This document shows, piece after piece, positions 40,900 through 48,774 of a DNA stretch of 64,000 nucleotides; positions within the stretch are counted from its first letter, which is position 1; each line of letters starts with the position of its first letter. Source of the stretch: JANXMY01 sp964251675 (GTDB lineage Bacteria > Armatimonadota > Armatimonadia > Armatimonadales > Capsulimonadaceae); NCBI GenBank assembly GCA_964251675.1, contig CAXUKS010000015.1:1-64000 (forward strand). The letters are read 5' to 3'. The translations under genes and the position numbers were made by a program. The notes beneath the pieces were generated by a model that saw only the letters and a program-made list of their open reading frames with translations, was not told where the DNA came from and did not search any database.

Positions 40900-43407
40900 A
40901 TGGACCCCGTCTTTCCTAACGACCCCGCTGCCATGATACCGACGGATGCGAGTCTGGACCCGCATCTGGTGGCCCTGCATCAGATTGTCGGCGCGACGGC
41001 CCGGCAGAACGACCCCCGTGCCACGCTCAAACTGATCGCCGAAAAGGCGCTGCTGCTGACCGGTGCGTCGCGGGCCGCCGTGTGCCTGCTGGACGACACG
41101 CGGACACTGCTGGACTTTGCCGCCGTGGCCGGATCTGATGCTGCCGAGATTATCGGCCAGACCGTGCGCGTCGAAGACGCCCTAGCCGGGCGCACTGCCC
41201 TGTCCGGCGAGCTGCTGCTGACCCATGATCCCCTGCCGCCCGGCACAGACCCCGAGGAAACTCCCTCTGCCGACCCCACTGTAGAGCGTGGTGTTGGCGT
41301 TCGCTCCGCCCTCGTCGTCCCTCTCTTTTTGCAGGATCGACCCGCCGGGGCGCTGACCGTGCTGAATAAGGCTGGCGACGCGGCGTTCGGCGGCGGCGAC
41401 CTGCTGCGCCTGCAAACGCTGGCAGATTTGGCGGCGGCGGCCCTGCGGACCGAGGCACTGCGCCGGGAAGCGGCGCAAAAGCAGCGTGAGCGGGACATTT
41501 TGTTCCGGGCGGCCCGAAGCACGTCGTCCTCGCTGAACGTGCAGGAAGTCCTCGGCAGCGTGCTGGCAACGGTGGCGGGCAGCATGGAAATGACGGCGGG
41601 TGCGGTGTTTCTGCTGTCCGACGAGCGAACACGGCTGTATATCGGCGCGGCGCACGGGCTGGCCGAGGAAGATCAGGACCGGCAGCTGGCGGCGGAAGGG
41701 CCGGGGCTGGCCGCCCGCGTGCTGGCTTCAGGGCAGCCGCTGCGCCTGAGTGTGTCCCCGGAAGAGGGTGATGATGACGACCCGCCCTTGCCGGGAATGC
41801 GTTCGCTGCTGCTGGCTCCTATGATTGCCCGCGCAAACCCCGAAGGGTTGCTGGTCGTCGGCTCGCGGCAGGCGGGAGCGTACAGCGAAGCCGAAGCGTC
41901 GCTGCTGTCCGCCGTCGCTTCGCAGGCCGCCGTCGCGCTGGAAAATGCCTGGCTATATGAAGACGCCACCCGCCGGGCACAGGAAGCCGCCGCGCTGTAC
42001 GAGCTTTCGCAGTCGGTGGGAGCGACCCTGAGCCTGAACCGTGTCATCCACTTTGTCGCGGACAGTGTGCTGAACCTGCTTCATGTGGATAAGTTCGCGC
42101 TGTTTCTGCTGGACGCCGCCGGGGAGCGTCTGGAAATCAAAGTCTCGCGCAACATTCGCGGCGAAACCGCGCAGACGATGCGGCCCCGCATGGGCGAGGG
42201 AATTGCCGGGTGGGTGCTGGAATTTGAGACGCCGACAGCAGTGCAGGACGTGGCTGCTGACCACCGGAACCGCTCCTGCCCGATTGATGGCGAGGGAGTG
42301 ACTTCACTGGTCAGCGTCCCTCTGCAATCCGGCGACAAAGTGATCGGCGTGCTTCATGCCATGAGCAGCCGCCGCCGCTTGTTCACCGTTGGCGAGATGG
42401 AACTGCTCTACACTATCGCCAATCAGGTCGGCGCGGCTATCGCAAACTCGCAGATGTATGAGGAAGCGCGGCAAAAGTCCGAAGAAATCCGCAAAGGTGT
42501 CCGGCGCATCGCCCGCGCCCTCGGGTCGTCGCTGGACGGTCAGCAGACCGGGCAGACCATTGCCGACCTGGCGCTGGAAATGACCGGAGCCGACCGCGCC
42601 CTGCTGTATGCACTCGACGGGAGCGGAATGCTGACGCCTCGTGCCGCCGCGAATTTCAAGACGCCGCTTTCCGGCCTGCCGATCCTATCGGTGTCCGAGA
42701 CCAATGGCCGCCCGCCGGAGACTCCCACGGCATTTGTCGCCCGCCGGGGACGCTCGCTGACACTCGAAGACTTTTCCAAAGACCTGCGCTTTGTGTTGCC
42801 CACGTTTGCCGCACGGGAGCGTATCTCGGGCTATCTGGGCGTGCCCCTCAAACTCGGCAAAGACGTTCTGGGCGTGCTGGAAGTCTATACACGCGGGCCG
42901 CGCCGGTTTTCGTCGGACGAAATTCGCCTGCTGCTGACCTTTGCCTCGCAGGCGAGTGTCGGGCTCCAAAACGTTCTGCTGGTGGAGCAGGCCCGGCACC
43001 GGCTTCAGGACTTGGAGATGCTGGAAGCCCTTGGGGGCCTGCTGGCCGCACGCACGGAGGCGGCGGAACTTTTCCCCGCCGCGCTGCGTCTGGTGGCGGG
43101 TGCGGTCCGCGCCGACGGTGGCATTCTGCGTGAGTTCGGTCACGGCGCGGCCTATGAGTTCCGGGCCTCCCTGGCAGACCCGGCACTAGAATCGCGGCTG
43201 GCCGATCTGGCCGCGCAGGCGGAGGCGGGAGAAGTGACTATTGGCGAGCCGCCCGCACTGGTCCTGCCGCTGCCGGGCCGGGGCGTTCTGGTGCTGGGGC
43301 GCGAGCCGGGGCAGGCGGCGTTCAACCGCCACGAGCGGCGGCTGGCCGCGACGGCGGCAAACCTGCTGTCGCCGCGCTTCGTGCCGAATGTCCTGCCAGA
43401 TATATAA
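40900..43407 (+). CDS. multi-GAF sensor protein
   Basis: About 835 residues, cytoplasmic, with four clear GAF domains and a degenerate fifth. GAF1 covers residues about 20-165 (ASRAAVCLLDDTRTLLDF), GAF2 about 200-345, GAF3 about 360-520 (DKFALFLLDAAGERLEIKVS, FETPTAVQDVAADHRN) and GAF4 about 545-705. The last 120 residues resemble a further GAF. There is no kinase, cyclase or DNA-binding output, so it should act through a partner. The next gene codes for an RsbW-like ATPase and a sigma factor lies 2.3 kb downstream. Confidence 0.88.
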   Translation: MDPVFPNDPAAMIPTDASLDPHLVALHQIVGATARQNDPRATLKLIAEKALLLTGASRAAVCLLDDTRTLLDFAAVAGSDAAEIIGQTVRVEDALAGRTALSGELLLTHDPLPPGTDPEETPSADPTVERGVGVRSALVVPLFLQDRPAGALTVLNKAGDAAFGGGDLLRLQTLADLAAAALRTEALRREAAQKQRERDILFRAARSTSSSLNVQEVLGSVLATVAGSMEMTAGAVFLLSDERTRLYIGAAHGLAEEDQDRQLAAEGPGLAARVLASGQPLRLSVSPEEGDDDDPPLPGMRSLLLAPMIARANPEGLLVVGSRQAGAYSEAEASLLSAVASQAAVALENAWLYEDATRRAQEAAALYELSQSVGATLSLNRVIHFVADSVLNLLHVDKFALFLLDAAGERLEIKVSRNIRGETAQTMRPRMGEGIAGWVLEFETPTAVQDVAADHRNRSCPIDGEGVTSLVSVPLQSGDKVIGVLHAMSSRRRLFTVGEMELLYTIANQVGAAIANSQMYEEARQKSEEIRKGVRRIARALGSSLDGQQTGQTIADLALEMTGADRALLYALDGSGMLTPRAAANFKTPLSGLPILSVSETNGRPPETPTAFVARRGRSLTLEDFSKDLRFVLPTFAARERISGYLGVPLKLGKDVLGVLEVYTRGPRRFSSDEIRLLLTFASQASVGLQNVLLVEQARHRLQDLEMLEALGGLLAARTEAAELFPAALRLVAGAVRADGGILREFGHGAAYEFRASLADPALESRLADLAAQAEAGEVTIGEPPALVLPLPGRGVLVLGREPGQAAFNRHERRLAATAANLLSPRFVPNVLPDI

Positions 43408-43532
43408 TGTTTTTTCAGGCATCTTCCGATAATCTGCTGTCAGCAAACGCGGCAGTATTTACAATAAAATTGTATTCTTTCTTGCTATTATTCATAAAAA
43501 TACCCGTGCACGCTGGAAATGGATCGCCCATT

Positions 43533-43970
43533 ATGCTTCTGCCAATTATGCCGCCACCAAGTCTCCATCTGGAAATGCCTGCCCGCCCGGAGCAGGTCGG
43601 CCCGGCCCGCCGCGCCGTCGCCGATTTCCTGCGTGCCCAAACCTGGGAGGGGGAAGATGCCGACGCCCTGCTGCTGGCGGTGGGGGAAGCGTGCAGCAAT
43701 GCTGTCAGCTACGGCGGCGCGGGCAAACTCGATCCGTACTTTTCTGTCTCGTGCCTGTGTCTGGAAAGCGGCGGCCTGCAGATTGATGTGCGTAATCAGG
43801 GGAACGGATTTCATCCCGACTTGAACGTCGTCGGTACGATGCCGGACATGGACGAATTTCTCACGCACGGACGCGGTTTTGGCCTGATGCTGGCTTTGGT
43901 AGATGACGTGCAGGTGCTTTCGGAAGAGGGAAACACCGTGGTTCGTTTGCGAAAGACAAAAAGTTCCTGA
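43533..43970 (+). CDS. RsbW-like serine kinase/anti-sigma ATPase
   Basis: About 145 residues from ATG 43533; ATG 43548 is also possible. It is an HATPase_c_2 domain with N-box VGEACSNAVSYGG and a G-box region near THGRGFGLMLALVDDVQVL. The size and single domain match RsbW/SpoIIAB-type anti-sigma factors, which phosphorylate an anti-anti-sigma protein. No STAS partner is seen nearby. The frame can be opened at 43407, overlapping the GAF gene stop, but the first 40 residues are AT-rich and not protein-like. Confidence 0.83.
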   Translation: MLLPIMPPPSLHLEMPARPEQVGPARRAVADFLRAQTWEGEDADALLLAVGEACSNAVSYGGAGKLDPYFSVSCLCLESGGLQIDVRNQGNGFHPDLNVVGTMPDMDEFLTHGRGFGLMLALVDDVQVLSEEGNTVVRLRKTKSS

Positions 43971-43989
43971 TAATTCCCCCCTGACCGGG

Positions 43990-43995
43990 TATAAT
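43990..43995 (+). promoter_or_regulatory. -10 box upstream of PD40 gene
   Basis: TATAAT in GGGTATAATCAG, 31 nt before ATG 44027, whose own ribosome-binding sequence GTGAGGTG sits 3-5 nt upstream. This gene therefore has a conventional leader. Confidence 0.55.
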
Positions 43996-44026
43996 CAGCC
44001 GCACAAGTTCACCCGCGTGAGGTGTT

Positions 44027-45331
44027 ATGGCTGACCCGATTTCTCCTAACTCTAATCCTGATTCGAACAACCCTTCCCCCGGCCTCAATATCCCCCGGCC
44101 TACCGGGCGGCCTGTTTACGAATCGACTCTGCTGCCAGAGCGCCGCCGCCGCCGATTTTCGCCCTGGCTGATTGTGCCGGGTCTGCTCATCCTGCTAGTG
44201 GCGGCCCTGTACTACCTGCTGTTCGGGCCGCGCCCCCGCCGCGCCGTTGCCACCGCAGGACGGCTGATTTACACGGTCGCTGCCACGGGCGGAAGCCGTC
44301 TGTGGAGCGCCTCCGGCACACCGGGCACGGCATCCGTTCCGCTGGCCGAAAGCCGGGACGGCGACTCGCAGCCCGTGTTCAGCGCCGACGGCAATCAGAT
44401 TTTGTTTCTGAACCATCCGCCGGGCGGCATCAATCAGGTGTTTCTGGCCGATGCCGACGGTAAAAACCGCGTTCAAATCACCCGCACCTCCGGCGCGAAA
44501 GCCGCGCCCGCCTTCGCGCCGCGCTCCAATACGCTGATTGCCTATTTGTCCGGCCCCACCCTGGCTGTGCAGAATGCCAGCAAAAGTGACGCTTCCATTC
44601 TTCTGCCCAACCGGCCACAGCAGAGCGCCCAGACCGATGCCACTGACCCGAACCATCCGCAGGACACCGACGCTTCTGTGGCTTCCTATTCTTGGCGGCG
44701 CGGCACGGACGACGACACGCCGGGCCTGGCCGCGACGCTGGACACGGGCGGCGCGGAAATTCTCGCCATTTTGCCGACACTGGCCGCCGAGCCGCTGCTG
44801 ACACGCGGCGGTGACCCGAAGGGGCCGCCGCTGATCGCCGCCGATGCGCTTTCCTGCGCCTGGTCGCCAGACGGCTCGCACTTGGCGGCGGCGCTGCTGC
44901 GGGCGGCGGGCGGGCCGGGCGGCTCGCGCATTTCGGGATTGTTCCTGCTGGACCCGCAGGGCAGCCCGCAGCCACCGCTGTTTTTGACCCCGCCCAATGC
45001 GCCGATTGGGCCGGAAAATCCGCTCTTTTCGCCAGACGGCCAGTGGATCACGTTTGAGCTGTGGCGGCAGCCGGACCTTGCCAGCCGGGTGCGCCTCGGT
45101 TTGTGGATTATCCCGGCGGGGGGCGGCTCACCGCGTGAGCTGGCGAAGGGCGATGCGGGCGGCGCGGCCTTTTCGCCTGACAGCAGCACCGTCTATTTTC
45201 TAGCCCCGCGCCCTGGCGGCGGGCATGACCTGAAGCGGATCGGGACCGACGGCAGCGGTCTGGCCCTCCTTTCCAACGGGCAGGTGGACGTGACTGGCTT
45301 TGCCGTTTCGCCGCAGACGACAGACCATTAA
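44027..45331 (+). CDS. membrane-anchored PD40/TolB-like propeller
   Basis: A 434-residue protein. A Pro/Asn-rich N-terminus and a basic RRRRR stretch precede one helix (FSPWLIVPGLLILLVAALYYLLF). Then come propeller blades of the PD40 kind (ESRDGDSQPVFSADGNQILFLN, ENPLFSPDGQWITFELWR, DAGGAAFSPDSSTVYFLAPR). It is probably exported with an N-terminal anchor. PD40 propellers bind proteins or peptides; the partner here is unknown. It is not obviously linked in function to the neighbouring regulators. Confidence 0.82.
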   Translation: MADPISPNSNPDSNNPSPGLNIPRPTGRPVYESTLLPERRRRRFSPWLIVPGLLILLVAALYYLLFGPRPRRAVATAGRLIYTVAATGGSRLWSASGTPGTASVPLAESRDGDSQPVFSADGNQILFLNHPPGGINQVFLADADGKNRVQITRTSGAKAAPAFAPRSNTLIAYLSGPTLAVQNASKSDASILLPNRPQQSAQTDATDPNHPQDTDASVASYSWRRGTDDDTPGLAATLDTGGAEILAILPTLAAEPLLTRGGDPKGPPLIAADALSCAWSPDGSHLAAALLRAAGGPGGSRISGLFLLDPQGSPQPPLFLTPPNAPIGPENPLFSPDGQWITFELWRQPDLASRVRLGLWIIPAGGGSPRELAKGDAGGAAFSPDSSTVYFLAPRPGGGHDLKRIGTDGSGLALLSNGQVDVTGFAVSPQTTDH

Positions 45332-45360
45332 GATTTCTTGCAAAGGACTGGTGCGTGTGG

Positions 45361-45366
45361 TATACT
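45361..45366 (+). promoter_or_regulatory. -10 box before the small membrane protein and sigma gene
   Basis: TATACT in GTGGTATACTGGG. It would drive the small membrane protein at 45419 and probably the sigma factor after it. Confidence 0.45.
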
Positions 45367-45418
45367 GGGAAACATTTATCGAGAAAGACTTGTTAATGAT
45401 CCCTCCTGCCGAACACCT

Positions 45419-45688
45419 GTGAACCGTTTTGCCGAACGCCTGCCGTGGCGGATCGCCGCCCTCGCGGGCCTTCTGGTTGGGGGCATCAGTCTCGCTTCCG
45501 GGGCCGATCCGTGGATCTGTCTGCTGCGCGTGGGGGCTGCCTTTGCCCTGTTCGGCGCACTTGGGCTGGGCCTGCGTGCTGTCCTGCGCTCCGGCCCGCC
45601 GCCCCCAAAGCCGCCAGAAGCCGATGGCCGGGGGAGACACTTCGATGCGACCACGCCGGACACGCATCCACCCGACGATTCTTCGTAG
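45419..45688 (+). CDS. small two-helix membrane protein upstream of sigma factor
   Basis: About 89 residues from GTG 45419 (MNRFAERLPWRIAALAGLLV). Two hydrophobic helices (IAALAGLLVGGISLASG and LLRVGAAFALFGALGLGLRAVL) are followed by a Pro/Asp/Thr-rich cytoplasmic tail. The GTG overlaps the stop of a tiny frame reading MIPPAEHL (45395-45421), which could couple translation. It lies 44 nt before the sigma gene. Similar small membrane proteins occur near flagellar or WhiG-type sigma genes, but I cannot name it. Confidence 0.6.
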   Translation: MNRFAERLPWRIAALAGLLVGGISLASGADPWICLLRVGAAFALFGALGLGLRAVLRSGPPPPKPPEADGRGRHFDATTPDTHPPDDSS

Positions 45689-45732
45689 CTAGATTCTTCG
45701 TAGCAAAACTTATTGACCCTATTTAATACCCT

Positions 45733-46515
45733 ATGACGACCACTGCTGCCAACCTCCCCGACCTCTGGAACCGCTTCAAGAAACGCAAAGACCAGAAGGC
45801 GCGGGATGCCATCATCAACCACTATGCCTATCTGGTGAAAATCACAGCAGGGCGCGTTGTCACCAGCCTGCCGCCCAATCTGGAGCGCGATGATCTTGTC
45901 AGTGCCGGGCTGATGGGTCTGATTAAAGCGGTGGACCAGTTTGATTTCGCCCGGCAGGTCAAGTTTGAGACCTACGCCATCGCGCTCATTCGTGGGGCTA
46001 TCTTAGAAATGCTGCGCGAAGAAGACTGGGTTCCGCGCTCGGTCCGCGACAACGTCAAAGCATTGGAGCGCACTTATTACAAGCTGGAAGTCAGCCTGGG
46101 GCGGCCTGCGACTGAAGAGGAAGTCGCTGCGGAAATGGGTATCTCCGAAGCCGATCTGCTGAAGCTGCTGGTCAATACCAGCCGCGCCAATGTGCTGTCT
46201 CTGGACGATATGCTCCTCGGCGGCGGCGACGGCGATACCCTGAGCCGGGGCGACGTGCTGCAGGATGAAACCGCCAATGTCGCCGCCGATGTCGAATCGT
46301 CGGCCATGAAAGAGTCGCTGACCGCTGGCATCGACCGCCTCCCCGACCGCGAGCGCCTCGTCATCTCCCTGTACTACTATGAGGGTCTGACGTTCAAAGA
46401 AATCGGCAAAGTCCTCACCGTCTCCGAGTCCCGCGTCTACCAGCTTCATACTCAGGCCGTGTTAAGAATGCGCGGCTACCTCCAGCGCGACACGCCCCTG
46501 TTTCAGAAGGGGTAA
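45733..46515 (+). CDS. FliA/WhiG-family RNA polymerase sigma factor
   Basis: A 260-residue sigma-28-type factor. Region 2 reads YLVKITAGRVVTSLPPNLERDDLVSAGLMGLIKAVDQFD (parts of 2.1-2.4), then the -10-reading segment VKFETYAIALIRGAILEMLREEDWVPRSVR. Region 3 includes RPATEEEVAAEMGISEADL. Region 4 has LPDRERLVISLYYYEGLTFKEIGKVLTVSESRVYQLHTQA with its helix-turn-helix. Relatives drive motility (FliA) or differentiation (WhiG) genes. No flagellar genes are in the window, so the regulon cannot be stated. Confidence 0.92.
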   Translation: MTTTAANLPDLWNRFKKRKDQKARDAIINHYAYLVKITAGRVVTSLPPNLERDDLVSAGLMGLIKAVDQFDFARQVKFETYAIALIRGAILEMLREEDWVPRSVRDNVKALERTYYKLEVSLGRPATEEEVAAEMGISEADLLKLLVNTSRANVLSLDDMLLGGGDGDTLSRGDVLQDETANVAADVESSAMKESLTAGIDRLPDRERLVISLYYYEGLTFKEIGKVLTVSESRVYQLHTQAVLRMRGYLQRDTPLFQKG

Positions 46516-46526
46516 ACTTTAATATC

Positions 46527-47696
46527 ATGTCTCTGAACGCCCTGCAAAGAATGTGCCTTCTGTTTTTGCCAGCAGCTATGGCTTTGACGGTGTTCAATTC
46601 GAAAACAGCGATGGCAAAAACACCGGCGGCAAGCGTGGCGCAGGTGGTGCAGGCTACCCACGCGGCGGGCCATTTTGATGGCGTGGTGCTGGTGTCGCAG
46701 CGCGGCAAAATCCTGTACGCGCAGGGTTTTGGACCGGCCAATCGGTCTGCCAACTACCCCAACACTCTGGAGACTCCGTACCGCATTTGCTCCATCACCA
46801 AGCAGTTCACGGCTCTTCTGGTCATGCAGATGGTGCAGCAGGGCAAACTCCGCTTAGACAGCCCGGTGACGGCCTACCTGCCGGACTTCCGCGCCGACAC
46901 CGGCGGCAAAATCACACTCCGAAATCTGCTCACGCACACCTCGGGGCTGGCTTCGGTGGACGATGCGCTGCCGGAAAAAGAGGGCTTTCCCGGCTTTTAC
47001 CAGCAGACCGACCCGAAGTTTGCTGACGCGGCGTATGTCACCCGGACCTACTTGCAGGGCGATTTGAAAACCGTGCCCGGCGAGAAGTTCAATTACAACA
47101 ACTCGGATTACATTGTGTTGCAGGCCATTCTGGAAAAAACGAGCGGTTTGCCCTATGCCCAGCTTCTTCAGACCCGTATCTTGAAGCCGCTCGGCATGAC
47201 GCACACGGGCCTGATTGGTAAAGACGCCTATGCGCCCCGGCAGGCGGTCGGTTATATCCATGACGGCGCGAAAGAGGTTGCCGAGCCGTACATTCACCTG
47301 GCAAACTTCGGCGCAGCGGGAGCCATGTATTCCACCGCCCGTGACCTGCTGCGCTGGAACAACGCCCTGGACAACGATATATTACTGGCAAAGCCGTATC
47401 GTGAGACTATGTTCACCGCCGACAAGTCTCTGGGTTACGTCGCCCTCGGAAGCTGGGTGTATCCCGCCGCCATTGCCGGAGCGGCCAAAAAGCCTGTGCT
47501 GGTGGAGCGGCAGGGCGAAATCGGCGCGTTCCACACGCTCAACCTGCGTGCCCCCGAAGACGGCTACAGCATTGTTGTCCTGAGCAACACAGACACCGCC
47601 GACCTATCCGCCACCTATCTGCAAAAGGGCCTCGCCTACGACATTCTTAAGGCGCTCTACGCGCCTGTCACAAGAACCATAGGGGGTGCACTGTGA
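46527..47696 (+). CDS. secreted serine hydrolase of the beta-lactamase fold
   Basis: A 389-residue protein with a signal peptide (MCLLFLPAAMALTVFNSKTAMA). It belongs to the class C beta-lactamase/DD-peptidase/esterase superfamily. The nucleophile motif S-I-T-K lies in YRICSITKQFTALLV near residue 90, and the Y-x-N motif in FNYNNSDYIVLQAIL near 190. LLTHTSGLASV and ILKPLGMTHTGL are typical. The substrate (peptidoglycan peptide, beta-lactam or ester) cannot be told from sequence. It ends in a 4-nt GTGA overlap with the next gene. Confidence 0.88.
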   Translation: MSLNALQRMCLLFLPAAMALTVFNSKTAMAKTPAASVAQVVQATHAAGHFDGVVLVSQRGKILYAQGFGPANRSANYPNTLETPYRICSITKQFTALLVMQMVQQGKLRLDSPVTAYLPDFRADTGGKITLRNLLTHTSGLASVDDALPEKEGFPGFYQQTDPKFADAAYVTRTYLQGDLKTVPGEKFNYNNSDYIVLQAILEKTSGLPYAQLLQTRILKPLGMTHTGLIGKDAYAPRQAVGYIHDGAKEVAEPYIHLANFGAAGAMYSTARDLLRWNNALDNDILLAKPYRETMFTADKSLGYVALGSWVYPAAIAGAAKKPVLVERQGEIGAFHTLNLRAPEDGYSIVVLSNTDTADLSATYLQKGLAYDILKALYAPVTRTIGGAL

Positions 47697-48082
47697 TACT
47701 TTACCGGCCCATTGGTCTTCAAGAACTGAAATTAATTGCCGAGGCTAACTACGAAGCCTTCCCGCCGCGCCTGCCGGAGCAGCCAATCTTTTATCCGGTC
47801 TTAAACTTTGAATATGCCGCGCAAATTGCCCGCGACTGGAACACACAAAGCAGTCCCTTTGCCGGGTTTGTGACCAAGTTTGAAGTGGCGGACGAGTACG
47901 CCCGCCAATTTCCGGTGCAGGTCGTTGGCGGGCGCGAACATCAGGAGCTATGGGTTCCGGCGGAAGAGCTAGGCGAGTTCAATTGGCATATTCAGGGCCG
48001 AATAGAGATTGTGGCGTCCTATTACGGGGCGCAGTTTGAAGGGGAAGTAGAGCCGCAAACCAATCTGCGGCTCGGTATATAA
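47693..48082 (+). CDS. conserved small protein (family often labelled ADP-ribosylation/crystallin J1)
   Basis: A 129-residue soluble protein starting at GTG 47693 within the stop of the preceding gene. Its text, LYRPIGLQELKLIAEANYEA through FPPRLPEQPIFYPVLNFEYA and IARDWNT to HQELWVPAEELGEFN, is that of a very conserved bacterial family. Databases commonly label it ADP-ribosylation/crystallin J1, although no activity has been shown that I know of. Coupled translation suggests it serves with, or is merely co-expressed with, the hydrolase. Confidence 0.8.
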   Translation: MILYRPIGLQELKLIAEANYEAFPPRLPEQPIFYPVLNFEYAAQIARDWNTQSSPFAGFVTKFEVADEYARQFPVQVVGGREHQELWVPAEELGEFNWHIQGRIEIVASYYGAQFEGEVEPQTNLRLGI

Positions 48083-48100
48083 GAAAGCTGCTTCCTGCTC

Positions 48101-48525
48101 TTAAGCGTTGCTCCAATCTTCGATACTCACGTCGGGGATACGCTCGAAATCGGCGGTGTTGCAGGTGACAACAATAAAGCCGCTGATTGCAGCGTGGGCA
48201 GCAAGTCGGCAGTCCATTTTGCCGATGCGCTTGACGGCGGCGGGGTAGGAGCGGTAGAGGTCTTCGGCAGCATTTGTGTACGGAAGAATGTTGAAGGCAC
48301 ACAGCCTGCTGATCAGCCGCGCCAGATAACGAGAAGGGATTTCAATGCTCCGGCTCGCTCTTGTTCGCGTGCCTTGTTGATTTCGCTGAGAGTACCAGCC
48401 AGCATCTCTTCGGCGGTGAGAGTGCTGACTGAAACCTGATCTTTCGGCGTCTGGATAAGACGCTTCGTGACCAAAGTATCTCCGCGAAATACACGTTCCA
48501 GTGTATCAGCGTCTAAAAGGTACAC
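48101..48525 (-). pseudogene. PIN-domain (VapC-like) toxin gene with frameshift
   Basis: From ATG 48525 the reading frame gives MYLLDADTLERVF and continues to AREQERAGALKSL, then hits a stop near 48313. Shifting frame at about 48340 restores a full PIN domain (IPSRYLARLISRLCAFNILP, KMDCRLAAHAAISGFIVVT, NTADFERIPDVSIEDW) to the TAA at 48101. The acidic residues expected of the nuclease centre are present across both frames (Asp6, the Glu in AEE, Asp in KMDC, Asp in TADF). A single-base indel, in the genome or the assembly, explains it. The antitoxin gene lies 4 nt upstream. Confidence 0.85.
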
Positions 48526-48529
48526 AGGA

Positions 48530-48742
48530 TTACTCGATTGTATCGTCGTTGTCTATTTCCCGGCGGCGTTCCCGGATATTTGCCATCATGGCATCAAGCA
48601 TCGGGTCATCTTTGAACGCGCCGATCACAGAATCAAAAGGTCCCTCCGCATCTTTGTTTGGAAGAGACAAAAGTACCCACTCTTTTACGTCAAAGCTCGG
48701 ACGCCCCACTGATTGATCTATGGTTAGGTTTTGTTCAGCCAT
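48530..48742 (-). CDS. VapB-like antitoxin
   Basis: A 70-residue protein from ATG 48742 (MAEQNLTIDQSVGRPSFDVK). The acidic C-terminal part (GPFDSVIGAFKDDPMLDAMM to IRERRREIDND) is the toxin-binding region typical of antitoxins paired with PIN toxins. It precedes the PIN gene by 4 nt, forming a standard antitoxin-toxin operon. A longer frame from 48802 is not supported. Confidence 0.8.
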   Translation of the reverse strand: MAEQNLTIDQSVGRPSFDVKEWVLLSLPNKDAEGPFDSVIGAFKDDPMLDAMMANIRERRREIDNDDTIE

Positions 48743-48774
48743 TTGTTTTGACTCCTGTTGTGATTGTACCCCAA

